Shown: piece after piece, positions 25,812-34,874 of the stretch
Layout of the letters: every line of letters begins with the position of its first letter
How positions within the stretch are numbered: position 1 is the first letter of the stretch
Source: Pseudomonas sp. Bout1
GTDB lineage: Bacteria; Pseudomonadota; Gammaproteobacteria; Pseudomonadales; Pseudomonadaceae
Assembly (NCBI RefSeq): GCF_034314165.1
Contig: NZ_JAVIWK010000001.1
Location: forward strand, 2,991,001 to 3,055,000
Reading direction: 5' to 3'
Length of the DNA: 64,000 nt
Made by a program: the position numbers and the translations under genes
The notes under the pieces: generated by a model
What the model was told of the DNA's origin: nothing
Database searches by the model: none
Seen by the model: the letters and a program-made list of their open reading frames with translations, nothing else

Positions 25812-26699
25812 ATGGAATACGTGACGCAGATTATTGACCCGCCGCCCTCACGTTCGCGGCTGTTGCTGGACGGTGTATTGGGCTTGCGCAAACCCAAGGT
25901 CGAAGGCGCGCCGGCATTACCGAACGAACGCCTGGTGCGCTCGGCGGTTGAGCTGTCTTCACAAGGGATTGCAGCCTATGGCCGGGCCTGCGGTTTTCGC
26001 CGCGAGCAGGGCGTGCCGCTGTCCTATCCGCACGTGCTGGCGTTCCCGCTGCACCTGATGCTGCTGACCCGGCCGAGCTTCCCGTACCCGGCCAGCGGCA
26101 TGGTGCACCTGGCCAATCGCATCCGTCAGCATCAACGCTTGGCCGAGGGCCAGGCGTTGCGCCTGGAGGTGTATTGCGCGCGCTGGGTTGCCCATCCCAA
26201 GGGCCAGGCGTTGAGCATCGCCACCCGCGCCTACAGCACAGGCACGTTGGTGTGGGAAAGCGACAGCCTGTATTTGCGCCGTGATGTAAAAGCCCCGGTC
26301 GGTGAGCCGTGGGACGACGTGCTGGCGTTGCAGCAAGACGGTTTGCTGCGCACCCAACGCTGGGTGTTGCCGGCCGGTCTGGGGCGGCGTTTCGCCAAGG
26401 TGTCGGGGGATTTCAACCCGATTCACACCTCGATCATCGGCGCCAGGCTCTTCGGTTTCCGCCGGGCCATTGCCCACGGCATGTGGACCCTGGGCCGCGC
26501 CTTGGCGGCCCAGCAACCACCCGGTGGGCTGGGCCAGGCCGAGGCTCATTGCGACTTCAAGTTGCCGATCTTCCTGCCCGGCCAGGTCGCCCTGTGGAAC
26601 GTCCCGCCAACCAGCGCGCGGCGTGAGTTTGAAGTGCGCAATTTCGCTGGCGACAAACCCCATATGCGTGGGCTGTTTATCTGGAATGAGAACCCTTGA
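25812..26699 (+). CDS. MaoC-like (R)-enoyl-CoA hydratase
   Basis: 295-residue protein whose second half has the MaoC hot-dog active-site motif KVSGDFNPIHTSIIGARLFG (about 197-216), with Asp and His of the hydratase-2 family, then HGMWTLGRAL. The N-terminal half is a second, non-catalytic hot-dog domain, as in mycobacterial HtdX (about 280 aa). It should hydrate trans-2-enoyl-CoA to (R)-3-hydroxyacyl-CoA. The ATG is two bases past the fabG-like stop, and the TGA overlaps the thiolase ATG. The frame is open further upstream, but that is a shadow of the fabG gene. Confidence 0.87.
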   Translation: MEYVTQIIDPPPSRSRLLLDGVLGLRKPKVEGAPALPNERLVRSAVELSSQGIAAYGRACGFRREQGVPLSYPHVLAFPLHLMLLTRPSFPYPASGMVHLANRIRQHQRLAEGQALRLEVYCARWVAHPKGQALSIATRAYSTGTLVWESDSLYLRRDVKAPVGEPWDDVLALQQDGLLRTQRWVLPAGLGRRFAKVSGDFNPIHTSIIGARLFGFRRAIAHGMWTLGRALAAQQPPGGLGQAEAHCDFKLPIFLPGQVALWNVPPTSARREFEVRNFAGDKPHMRGLFIWNENP

Positions 26700-27997
26700 T
26701 GAGTGACTACAGCTTCAACCCGGCCCCGACCCGCCGCGTGGCGATTATCGGCGGCAACCGCATTCCGTTTGCCCGTTCCAACACCGTGTACGCCCACGAC
26801 AGCAATCAGGATTTGCTGGTCGCCGCCCTGCAAGGTCTGGTAGACCGCTACAACCTTCATGGCCTGCGCCTGGGTGAGTTTGCTGCGGGAGCTGTGATCA
26901 AGCATTCCCGGGATTTCAACCTGGCTCGGGAAAGTCTGCTGTCCACCACGCTGTCTGCGCAAACGCCGGCCTACGACCTGCAGCAAGCCTGCGGCACGGG
27001 CCTGGAAGCGGCGTTGCTGGTGGCAAATAAAATTGCCCTCGGGCAAATCGAAGTGGGCATCGCCGGTGGTTCCGACACCACCTCCGACGCACCCATCGGC
27101 ATTAACGAATCCCTGCGCCATACCTTGCTTGCAGCCAACCGTGCCAAGGGCCCCGGTGCCAAGTTGAAGGCATTGATGGGCGTGCGCCCGTCGATGTTGT
27201 TCAAGCCGCTGCTGCCGCGCAATGGCGAGCCGCGCACGGGCCTCTCCATGGGTGAACACTGCGAAGAAATGGCCAAGCGCTGGCAGATCAGGCGCCTGGC
27301 CCAGGACGAACTGACCCTCATCAGCCACCAGCGGTTGGACGCGGCGTACACGCAGGGCTTCTTCGATGATTTGGTCAGCCCGTATCGCGGCCTGGCACGG
27401 GACAACAACCTGCGGGCCGACGCCAGCCTGGAGAAACTCGCCAGCCTGTCCCCGGCCTACGACCGCCAGAACGGCACGCTCACCGCCGGCAACTCCACGC
27501 CCCTGACCGATGGCGCCTCGGTGGTGTTGCTGGCCAGTGAGGAGTGGGCCGCCGAACGCGGCTTGCCCGTGATGGCCTATTTACGAACCGGTGAAACCGC
27601 GGCGGTGAGTTTTGTCGACGGCACCGAAGGCCTGCTGATGGCGCCGGCCTACGCCGTGCCGCGCATGCTCAAGCGTGAAGGCCTGACGCTGGCTGACTTC
27701 GATCTGTTCGAGATCCACGAAGCCTTCGCCGCCCAGGTGCTGTGCACCCTCAAGGCCTGGGAAGACCCGGATTACTGCCGCGACCGCCTGGGCCTCGACG
27801 CGCCGCTGGGCAGCATCGACCGCGCCAAAATGAACGTCAACGGCGGCTCCCTCGGCTGCGGTCACCCGTTCGCCGCCACAGGTGGCCGGCAACTCGCGGC
27901 GCTGGCCAAGGCCATCCACCAGCGTGGTGGCGGGCGCGGCTTGATTTCGATCTGCGCGGCGGGTGGGTTGGGCATTACCGCCATCGTTGAGAAGTAG
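26699..27997 (+). CDS. acetyl-CoA C-acyltransferase (FadI-like thiolase)
   Basis: 432-residue thiolase performing the last, thiolytic step of beta-oxidation. The acylated Cys is in LQQACGTGLEAALL (about 98). C-terminal catalytic motifs are EIHEAFAAQ (about 340) and NVNGGSLGCGHPFAATGGR (about 380), and the protein ends in ICAAGGLGITAIVEK. Length and sequence fit the FadI type, which in other bacteria pairs with FadJ, but here the neighbours are MaoC and two-domain FabG proteins. It begins at ATG 26699, overlapping the maoC TGA by one base (TGATG), so translation is coupled. Confidence 0.9.
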   Translation: MSDYSFNPAPTRRVAIIGGNRIPFARSNTVYAHDSNQDLLVAALQGLVDRYNLHGLRLGEFAAGAVIKHSRDFNLARESLLSTTLSAQTPAYDLQQACGTGLEAALLVANKIALGQIEVGIAGGSDTTSDAPIGINESLRHTLLAANRAKGPGAKLKALMGVRPSMLFKPLLPRNGEPRTGLSMGEHCEEMAKRWQIRRLAQDELTLISHQRLDAAYTQGFFDDLVSPYRGLARDNNLRADASLEKLASLSPAYDRQNGTLTAGNSTPLTDGASVVLLASEEWAAERGLPVMAYLRTGETAAVSFVDGTEGLLMAPAYAVPRMLKREGLTLADFDLFEIHEAFAAQVLCTLKAWEDPDYCRDRLGLDAPLGSIDRAKMNVNGGSLGCGHPFAATGGRQLAALAKAIHQRGGGRGLISICAAGGLGITAIVEK

Positions 27998-28029
27998 TGC
28001 CAAACCATAAAAACAACAAGGAGACTGTC

Positions 28030-29733
28030 ATGAACGCTGTAAGCCTGGAACAGACCGAACGCCTCTGGTTGAACGCTTACCTGCCCGGCGTACCGGCAGA
28101 CATCGATGCCGGCATCGAGGAGTACCCGTCGTTGCGTGAGGTGTTCCTGGAGCACTTGTACAAGTTCCGTGACCGTGTGGCCTACGTCAGCATCGGCACC
28201 GAGATGACCTATGCCGATTGGCAGGTGCAGGGCATTGCCTTTGCTGCGTGGCTGCAAGCCCAGGGCGTGAAGAAGGGCGACCGGGTGGCGCTGATGATGC
28301 CCAACTGCTTGCAATACCCGATCTGCCTGTTGGGCACGATCCTGGCCGGCGCTGTGGTGGTCAACGTCAACCCGCTGTACACCGCCCGGGAGCTGCAACA
28401 CCTGCTCAAGGACAGCGAGGCTGAGACCATCGTGATTTTCGAAAACTTCGCCCATACGTTAGAGAAGGTCGTCGCTGCCAGCACTGTCAAACGCGTGGTG
28501 GTGGCGGCCATCGGTGATTTGCTCGGCACCTTCAAGGGCGCGGCGATGAACTTCATCCTGCGCAGTGTGCAAAAGCAGGTGCCGAGCTTCCACCTGCCGG
28601 GGGCGGTGCGCTTTAACCAAGTGTTGAAACAGGGGCGCGGGAAGACCCATCTGGCGGTGCCGATGAATCGCGAAGACCTGGCCTTCCTGCAATACACCGG
28701 CGGCACCACCGGCGACGCCAAGGGCGTGATGCTCAGTCACCGCAATATCATTGCCAACCTGTTGCAGGCCAAAGCGTGGGTCGGGGATCAACTGGACCAG
28801 AATCAACAGGAAACCAATGTCACGCTGTTGCCGCTGTACCACATCTTTTCCCTGACGGTGAATTGCCTGATGTTCATGTGCCTGGGCGGGCGCAACATCC
28901 TGATCGCCAACCCACGAGACGTGAAGCGGGTGCAGATGATCCTGCGCAAAGAGCGTTTCAACGGGATTGCCGGGGTGAATACGCTGTTTAATGGCCTGCT
29001 GGAAAACAAGGAGTTCTGCGCCCGTGACTTTTCCGATTTGCGCATGGTGATCGCCGGCGGCATGGCCACTCATACCGCCGTGGCCAAGCGCTGGAAGGAA
29101 GTCACCGGTTTGCCGATCATCGAAGGTTACGGCCTTACCGAGTGCTCGCCGGTGGTGAGCATCAGCCCCATCGATATCTCGCGGATGCGCGAGATGGAAT
29201 TTACCGGCAGCATCGGCGTGCCGTTGCCGTCGACCTGGGTGCGGTTTATTCGTGAAGACGGCGAGCTGGCGGAACTGGGCGAGCAGGGCGAGTTGCAAGT
29301 GCGCGGGCCGCAGGTGATGCAGGGTTACTGGAAGCGCCCGGCGGAAACGGCCGAGGTGCTGGATGCCGAAGGGTGGCTGTCCACCGGGGACATCGGGGTG
29401 ATGAATGAGCAGGGCTTCATTCGCCTGGTGGACCGCAAGAAAGACATGATCCTGGTGTCCGGGTTTAACGTGTACCCCAACGAGATCGAAGACGTGGTGG
29501 CGTTGCATCCGGGCGTGGCGGAAGTGGCGGCGATTGGGGTGGAGGATGGGGTGACCGGCGAACGGGTGAAAATCATCGTGGTGCGCAAGGATCCGAGTTT
29601 GACCCAGGAGCAGATTCTGGCGCATTGCCGGGAATATTTGACGGGGTACAAGGTGCCGCGGTTTGTGGAGTTTCGTACTGAAGAGTTGCCCAAGACGACG
29701 GTGGGCAAGGTGTTGCGGAGGGCACTGCGCTAA
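28030..29733 (+). CDS. fadD: long-chain fatty acid-CoA ligase
   Basis: 567-residue AMP-forming ligase that activates fatty acids to acyl-CoA at the inner membrane. The ATP motif YTGGTTGDAKGVMLSH is near 223, the linker/adenylate motif EGYGLTECSP near 363, and STGDIGVMNEQGFIRLVDR followed by KDMILVSGFNVYPNEIE near 455-485. AAGGAG six bases before ATG 28030 marks the start, 32 bases after the thiolase stop. It completes a set in which activation, dehydrogenation, hydration, oxidation and thiolysis are all encoded in one run. A paired REP follows. Confidence 0.92.
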   Translation: MNAVSLEQTERLWLNAYLPGVPADIDAGIEEYPSLREVFLEHLYKFRDRVAYVSIGTEMTYADWQVQGIAFAAWLQAQGVKKGDRVALMMPNCLQYPICLLGTILAGAVVVNVNPLYTARELQHLLKDSEAETIVIFENFAHTLEKVVAASTVKRVVVAAIGDLLGTFKGAAMNFILRSVQKQVPSFHLPGAVRFNQVLKQGRGKTHLAVPMNREDLAFLQYTGGTTGDAKGVMLSHRNIIANLLQAKAWVGDQLDQNQQETNVTLLPLYHIFSLTVNCLMFMCLGGRNILIANPRDVKRVQMILRKERFNGIAGVNTLFNGLLENKEFCARDFSDLRMVIAGGMATHTAVAKRWKEVTGLPIIEGYGLTECSPVVSISPIDISRMREMEFTGSIGVPLPSTWVRFIREDGELAELGEQGELQVRGPQVMQGYWKRPAETAEVLDAEGWLSTGDIGVMNEQGFIRLVDRKKDMILVSGFNVYPNEIEDVVALHPGVAEVAAIGVEDGVTGERVKIIVVRKDPSLTQEQILAHCREYLTGYKVPRFVEFRTEELPKTTVGKVLRRALR

Positions 29734-29735
29734 AT

Positions 29736-29822
29736 GTAGGAGCTGGCTTGCCAGCGATGACGGTGTGTCAGCCTGTACATCTGGCACTGATCCACCGCCA
29801 TCGCAGGCAAGCCAGCTCCTAC
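29736..29822. repeat. paired REP elements (BIME)
   Basis: GTAGGAGCTGGCTTGC at 29736 and GCAAGCCAGCTCCTAC ending 29822 face each other between the convergent fadD and iolR genes, a position suiting termination of both. Confidence 0.75.
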
Positions 29823-29832
29823 ATGATCGCCA

Positions 29833-30729
29833 TCAGTCGTCGAATCCCACCTGTTCATGAATCTCATCGACCTTTAACTCCAGCCGATACGCCACGGCAA
29901 TAAACAACGCCTGGCACAGGCACAACGTCGCACTCAGTGACCTGAACGCAAACGACGACCCTTCGTTCACCAGCAACACCGTGCTTGCGCGCTTGGCCAA
30001 GGGTGACAGGTTGCTGTCGGTGATAATCAGTGTCTTGGCCTGATGATGCTGGGCAATGCGCAGGCAGTGCTGGGTTTCCTTGCCGTACGGCGTAAAGCTG
30101 ATGGCAATCACCAAATCGTTGGCCCGCACACTGCGCATCTGCTCGCGATAACTGCCGCCCAACCCCGAGACCAAATGAATGCGCTTGTTGGTGTGCTGCA
30201 GGTTGTACACCAGGTAATCCGCCACAGCGAACGAACGGCGCACGCCCACCACGTAGATATTGTCGGCATTCACCACCAGGTCCACGGCCTTGTCGAAGGC
30301 TGCGTCATCCAGCTCAAGCCCCAGGCGCTCGATGCCCGACAGGGTGGCATTCACGCACTCACGGGCCAGGTCGCCGCCGCTGGCTTTCTGCGATTTGTTG
30401 GCGATCATGCTGCGGATGCGCTGCTGGTAGTTCTGCACCGGCGTGGTCTTGTGGGTGTAGGCCTCGCGGAACAACGCCTGCATCTCACTGAAACCACTGA
30501 AACCGAAACGCTGGGAAAACCGCACGATGGCCGAGGGGTGCACTTCGCATTCCCGCGCGATGTCGCTGATGCGGTCGACCATGATCCGGTCGCTTTGCTG
30601 GTTCATGTAGCTGGCGATGCGCTTGAGCTGGCGTGGCAGGCTCTCGTATTCATCGGTGATCAGCTGCAACAGCCGCTCGGCGTTCAGCGGCGGGCTGGCG
30701 AGTGCGTCTTCCGGGGCGCTCTGGGACAT
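29833..30729 (-). CDS. iolR: RpiR-type repressor of inositol catabolism
   Basis: 298-residue regulator with an RpiR HTH domain (about 15-95; SDIARECEVHPSAIVRFSQRFG) and a SIS sugar-phosphate-binding domain (about 125-265; IYVVGVRRSFAVADYL, VIAISFTPYGKET). In Sinorhizobium meliloti the RpiR-type IolR represses iol genes, binds GGAA-N6-TTCC and responds to 2-keto-5-deoxygluconate-6-phosphate. Here it is divergent from iolC and such a site lies between them. AAGGA seven bases before ATG 30729 sets the start; the frame upstream is open but spurious. Confidence 0.88.
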   Translation of the reverse strand: MSQSAPEDALASPPLNAERLLQLITDEYESLPRQLKRIASYMNQQSDRIMVDRISDIARECEVHPSAIVRFSQRFGFSGFSEMQALFREAYTHKTTPVQNYQQRIRSMIANKSQKASGGDLARECVNATLSGIERLGLELDDAAFDKAVDLVVNADNIYVVGVRRSFAVADYLVYNLQHTNKRIHLVSGLGGSYREQMRSVRANDLVIAISFTPYGKETQHCLRIAQHHQAKTLIITDSNLSPLAKRASTVLLVNEGSSFAFRSLSATLCLCQALFIAVAYRLELKVDEIHEQVGFDD

Positions 30730-30895
30730 AGGGAATCCTTCTGGCTTGTTCTTATAGGGCGCGTTGCGGCGCCCCTGACAATAAGTCGATGTGCGCAAGT
30801 CTACAGGGTAGGCGCAAAAAAATACCTCGGCATCCCGTGCCACGGTGCTGCTGAATCGATGCACCGTGGCTGGAATATACCGATGATGACTTATT

Positions 30896-30909
30896 GGAAA
30901 ATATATTCC
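30896..30909. promoter_or_regulatory. IolR operator, GGAA-N6-TTCC
   Basis: GGAAAATATATTCC fits exactly the S. meliloti IolR site pattern. It lies in the 303-base iolR/iolC divergent region, 124 bases before the iolC ATG and 167 before the iolR ATG. It can repress both directions. Confidence 0.75.
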
Positions 30910-30915
30910 ACAAAA

Positions 30916-30936
30916 AATATTTATAGAATAAATATT
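30916..30936. promoter_or_regulatory. AT-rich palindrome beside the IolR site
   Basis: AATATTTAT (30916-30924) and ATAAATATT (30928-30936) are perfect arms around AGA. The overlapping TAGAATAAA string is repeated in a palindrome (42391-42405) next to the other IolR site. It may be a second operator or the promoter -10 region. Confidence 0.4.
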
Positions 30937-31032
30937 GATTGGCGTCGCCAGACGTTCTAGTCTGCTTGCACCAAGAGCGTGTGCCGCCACCACGACGGCA
31001 CACGCAGGCTGATAAAAATAACAGGAGCCAGC

Positions 31033-32970
31033 ATGGGCCAGACTCGTTTTGCCAGTGGGCGTCAATTGGATCTGATTTGCCTGGGACGCCTGGGCGTCGA
31101 CCTTTACGCACAACAAGTGGGTGCGCCCCTTTCGGATGTCTCAAGCTTCGCCAAGTACCTCGGTGGTTCCTCCGCCAACATCGCATTCGGCACCGCGCGG
31201 CTGGGGCTCAAGTCGGCGATGTTGAGCCGGGTGGGGGACGACCATATGGGACGTTTCCTGCTGGAGTCCCTGGCCCGCGAAGGCTGCGACGTCAGCGGCA
31301 TCAAGGTCGACCCGGAACGCCTCACCGCCCTGGTGCTGCTGGGTCTAAAGGACCGCGAAACCTTCCCGCTGGTGTTCTACCGCGAGAACTGCGCCGACAT
31401 GGCCCTGCGTGCTGAAGACATCAGCGAAGCCTTTATTGCTTCGAGCAAGGTGCTGCTGATCACCGGCACTCACTTCTCCACCGACGGCGTGTACAAGGCC
31501 AGCATCCAGGCCCTGGACTATGCCGAGAAGCACAACGTCAAACGTGTGCTCGACATCGACTACCGCCCAGTGCTCTGGGGCCTGGCCGGCAAGGCCGACG
31601 GCGAAACCCGCTTTGTGGCCGACCAGAATGTCAGCCAGCACGTGCAAAAAATCCTCCCGCGTTTTGACCTGATCGTCGGCACCGAAGAAGAATTCCTGAT
31701 GGCCGGTGGCAGCGAAGATTTGCTGACAGCGCTGCGTACGGTGCGCGGCCTGACCGCCGCAACCCTGGTGGTCAAGCTCGGCCCGCAAGGCTGCACGGTG
31801 ATCCATGGCGACATTCCGGCGCGCCTTGAAGATGGCGCGATCTATCCCGGCGTACGGGTGGAAGTGCTCAACGTATTGGGCGCCGGTGATGCCTTCATGG
31901 CCGGATTCCTCAGCGGTTGGCTGGAAGACGCCAACGACGAGCGCTGCTGCCAGTTGGCCAATGCCTGCGGCGGCCTGGTGGTGTCGCGCCATGCCTGCGC
32001 GCCGGCGATGCCGACCCGTGCCGAACTCGACTACCTGTTCAACAGCCCGGTGCCAATTACCCGCCCGGACCAGGACGCGGTGCTGCAACGCCTGCACCGG
32101 GTCAGCGTGCCGCGCAAAGTCTGGAAGCAGCTGTTTGTGTTTGCCTTCGACCACCGTTGGCAGTTGGTAGAACTGGCACAGAAGGGCGGCCAGGACCTGG
32201 CGCGGATCAGTGCCCTCAAGCAACTGTTTATCCAGGCCGTGGAACGGGTTGAAAGTAAACTGGCGGAGCAAGGCGTCGAGGCGGACGTCGGGATTCTGGC
32301 TGACCAGCGTTTTGGCCAGGACGCGTTGAACGCCGCCAGCGGTCGCGGCTGGTGGATCGCCCGCCCGGTGGAAGTGCAGAACTCACGGCCGCTGGTCTTT
32401 GAACACGGGCGCTCGGTGGGCAGCAACCTGATTGCCTGGCCCCAGGAGCAGATCATCAAGTGCCTGGTGCAATTTCACCCCGACGACGAGCCGCTGCTGC
32501 GCCTGGAACAGGAAGCGCAACTCAAGGCCCTGTATCAGGCGTCCCTGGTCAGCGGCCACGAGCTGCTGCTGGAAGTCGTGCCGCCCAAGGATCACCCGTC
32601 CACCTATCCCGACGTGCTGTATCGCAGCCTCAAGCGCCTGTACAACCTGGGTATCTACCCGGCGTGGTGGAAGATCGAGGCGCAGTCGGCCGCGGACTGG
32701 AAAAAGCTCGACGAACTGATTCAGGAGCGCGATCCCTACTGCCGGGGCGTGGTGCTGCTGGGCCTGAACGCGTCGGCCGAGTGCCTGGCCGCTGGCTTCC
32801 AGCAAGCGGGCCAGAGCCAAACCTGCCGTGGTTTTGCCGTGGGCCGCACGATCTTCCAGGAGCCAAGCCGAGCCTGGCTGGCGGGGGAGATTGACGATGA
32901 GGGGCTGATTCAACAAGCCCAGGGCATATTCGAACAGCTGATCAATGCCTGGCGCAGCGCCCGAAGTTGA
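31033..32970 (+). CDS. iolC: IolC-IolJ fusion: 5-dehydro-2-deoxygluconokinase / DUF2090 aldolase
   Basis: 645 residues. Residues 1-330 are a PfkB sugar kinase (start LDLICLGRLGVDLYAQQVG, GGSSANIAFGTARLG, ATP/catalytic NVLGAGDAFMAGF near 282), which phosphorylates 5-dehydro-2-deoxygluconate. Residues 335-645 are a DUF2090 domain (VFAFDHRWQLVELAQ; EVVPPKDHPSTYPDVL), the aldolase-like unit that replaces IolJ in many proteobacteria. First gene of the rightward iol operon; CAGGAG lies five bases before ATG 31033. A REP pair separates it from iolE. Confidence 0.92.
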   Translation: MGQTRFASGRQLDLICLGRLGVDLYAQQVGAPLSDVSSFAKYLGGSSANIAFGTARLGLKSAMLSRVGDDHMGRFLLESLAREGCDVSGIKVDPERLTALVLLGLKDRETFPLVFYRENCADMALRAEDISEAFIASSKVLLITGTHFSTDGVYKASIQALDYAEKHNVKRVLDIDYRPVLWGLAGKADGETRFVADQNVSQHVQKILPRFDLIVGTEEEFLMAGGSEDLLTALRTVRGLTAATLVVKLGPQGCTVIHGDIPARLEDGAIYPGVRVEVLNVLGAGDAFMAGFLSGWLEDANDERCCQLANACGGLVVSRHACAPAMPTRAELDYLFNSPVPITRPDQDAVLQRLHRVSVPRKVWKQLFVFAFDHRWQLVELAQKGGQDLARISALKQLFIQAVERVESKLAEQGVEADVGILADQRFGQDALNAASGRGWWIARPVEVQNSRPLVFEHGRSVGSNLIAWPQEQIIKCLVQFHPDDEPLLRLEQEAQLKALYQASLVSGHELLLEVVPPKDHPSTYPDVLYRSLKRLYNLGIYPAWWKIEAQSAADWKKLDELIQERDPYCRGVVLLGLNASAECLAAGFQQAGQSQTCRGFAVGRTIFQEPSRAWLAGEIDDEGLIQQAQGIFEQLINAWRSARS

Positions 32971-33002
32971 ACACCGGTCGTTGAATTGGAATGCAATCAA
33001 AG

Positions 33003-33120
33003 GTGGGAGCTGGTTTATGTGGGAGCTGGGCTTGCCCGCGACAGGATCCACTCGGTCTATCTGAAGCACCGAGGTGTCTGCATCGCAGGCAAGCCAGCTC
33101 CCACACAAGCTGGCTTCCAC
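33003..33120. repeat. REP cluster between iolC and iolE
   Basis: Two tandem GTGGGAGCTGG units (33003, 33019) face GCAAGCCAGCTCCCAC (ending 33104), with a further partial copy AAGCTGGCTTCCAC. It lies inside the iol operon and may segment the mRNA. Confidence 0.7.
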
Positions 33121-33167
33121 ATAAAGCAGATCTCAGGCAACTCTGAAAAACAATAATAGGTGCAGCC

Positions 33168-34061
33168 ATGCCCGCTATCCGAATTGGCATCAACCCGATC
33201 TCCTGGAGCAACGACGACCTGCCGGCCCTGGGCGGCGAAACGCCGTTGAGCACAGCCCTCAGCGAAGGCAAGGACATCGGCTACGAAGGTTTTGAACTCA
33301 ACGGTAAATTCCCCAAGGACGCCAAGGGCGTGGGCGATGTGTTGCGCCCCTACGACCTGGCACTGGTCTCCGGCTGGTATTCCAGCCGCCTGGCCCGGCG
33401 CTCGGTGGCAGAAGAAATCGAGGCCATCGCCAGCCATGTCGAACTGCTGCGCGAAAACGGCGCCAGCGTCTTGGTATACGGCGAAGTCGCCGATTCGATC
33501 CAGGGGTCGCCGGTACGCCTGATGGAACGCCCGCGTTTTCACAGCGAACAGGCCTGGCAAGAGTACGCCGACAAACTCACCGAACTGGCGCGCTTCACCT
33601 TGTCCCAGGGCGTGCGCCTGGCGTACCACCACCATATGGGCGCGTACGTCGAGTCCCCGGAAGACATCGACAGCCTGATGCGCCTCACCGGCCCCGAAGT
33701 CGGCCTGCTGTTCGATTCTGGCCACTGCTACATGGGCGGCGGCGAGCCTATCGAGGTGCTGCGCAAGCACATCGACCGCATCTGCCACGTGCACTTCAAA
33801 GACGTGCGCAAGCCGGTGGTGCAACTGGCACGCAACCAGATGTGGAGCTTCCCGGACTGCATCGTCAACGGCACCTTCACCGTGCCCGGCGATGGTGATA
33901 TCGACTTCGCCGCGCTGCTGGATGTGCTGTTGGCCGCCAACTACCACGGCTGGCTGGTGGTGGAGGCGGAACAGGATCCTGCCGTGGCGCCCAGCTACGT
34001 CTATGCGAAGAAGGGCTACGACACCCTGCGCGCACTGCTCAGTGAGAGGATTGGACAATGA
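33168..34061 (+). CDS. iolE: myo-inosose-2 dehydratase
   Basis: 297-residue TIM-barrel enzyme of the xylose-isomerase-like fold. It dehydrates 2-keto-myo-inositol to the dione that IolD cleaves. The N-terminus IGINPISWSNDDLPALGG is the family signature. Metal ligands are expected in YHHHMGAYVES, LLFDSGHCYMGG, HVHFKDVR and the final VVEAEQDP. The stop overlaps the iolB ATG (ATGA at 34058-34061), so the two are coupled. AATAGGTG lies before the start. Confidence 0.92.
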   Translation: MPAIRIGINPISWSNDDLPALGGETPLSTALSEGKDIGYEGFELNGKFPKDAKGVGDVLRPYDLALVSGWYSSRLARRSVAEEIEAIASHVELLRENGASVLVYGEVADSIQGSPVRLMERPRFHSEQAWQEYADKLTELARFTLSQGVRLAYHHHMGAYVESPEDIDSLMRLTGPEVGLLFDSGHCYMGGGEPIEVLRKHIDRICHVHFKDVRKPVVQLARNQMWSFPDCIVNGTFTVPGDGDIDFAALLDVLLAANYHGWLVVEAEQDPAVAPSYVYAKKGYDTLRALLSERIGQ

Positions 34062-34852
34062 GCCTGTTGGTCAAAAGCAGCAAACGCGGGCAAACCATGG
34101 TCGCGCTGGAAGAAGGGCGCCTGGAATACGTGGGTTTTGCCGCCTACCGCCTGAGCCTGGGCGAAACCCTGCCCGTGACGGCCGGTGATAAAGAACTGTG
34201 CCTGGTGCTGCTCAGTGGCCGGGTGAACATCCAGGGTGAAGGCTTCAACTGGGAAAACCTCGGCGACCGCCACTCGGTGTTCGAAGACAAATCACCCTTC
34301 GCCGCCTACCTGCCGCCGGGCACCGACGCCCAGGTAACCGCACTCAGCGACGTACAGATCGCCGTGTGCGCCGCGCCCGGTTCAACGGACGCCGGTCTTG
34401 AGCCTCGCTTGATCCGCCCCGAGCAATGCAAGCGCAGCGTGCGCGGCAAGGGCGCCAACACCCGCTACGTGTGCGACATCCTGCCCGACAGCGAGCCCGC
34501 CCATTCGCTTTTGGTGGTGGAGGTACGTACGCCGTCCGGTCACTCGTCGAGCTACCCGCCCCACAAGCACGACACCGACGATTTGCCGCACCAGAGCTTT
34601 CTCGAAGAAACCTATTACCACCAGGTCAACCCGCCCCAGGGTTTTGTGTTCCAGCGGGTCTACACCGACGACCGCAGCATCGACCAGGCCATGGCCGTGG
34701 AAAACAGCGACCTGGTGGTGGTGCCCAAGGGGTATCACCCGGTCAGCGTCCCGTATGGCTACGAGTCCTACTACCTGAACGTAATGGCCGGCCCCACGCG
34801 CGCCTGGCATTTCCATAACGACCCGCAGCACAGCTGGCTGCTGGATCTTTAA
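34058..34852 (+). CDS. iolB: 5-deoxy-glucuronate isomerase
   Basis: 264-residue bicupin enzyme converting 5-deoxyglucuronate to 5-dehydro-2-deoxygluconate, the IolC substrate. The metal-binding cupin stretch [20 protein letters not shown] (about 167-186) and [20 protein letters not shown] (about 227-246) are characteristic, and the protein ends with the usual [14 protein letters not shown]. Start overlaps iolE; iolA follows after 22 bases. Confidence 0.92.
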   Translation: MSLLVKSSKRGQTMVALEEGRLEYVGFAAYRLSLGETLPVTAGDKELCLVLLSGRVNIQGEGFNWENLGDRHSVFEDKSPFAAYLPPGTDAQVTALSDVQIAVCAAPGSTDAGLEPRLIRPEQCKRSVRGKGANTRYVCDILPDSEPAHSLLVVEVRTPSGHSSSYPPHKHDTDDLPHQSFLEETYYHQVNPPQGFVFQRVYTDDRSIDQAMAVENSDLVVVPKGYHPVSVPYGYESYYLNVMAGPTRAWHFHNDPQHSWLLDL

Positions 34853-34874
34853 GCACCTTCGACGGAGAACAATA

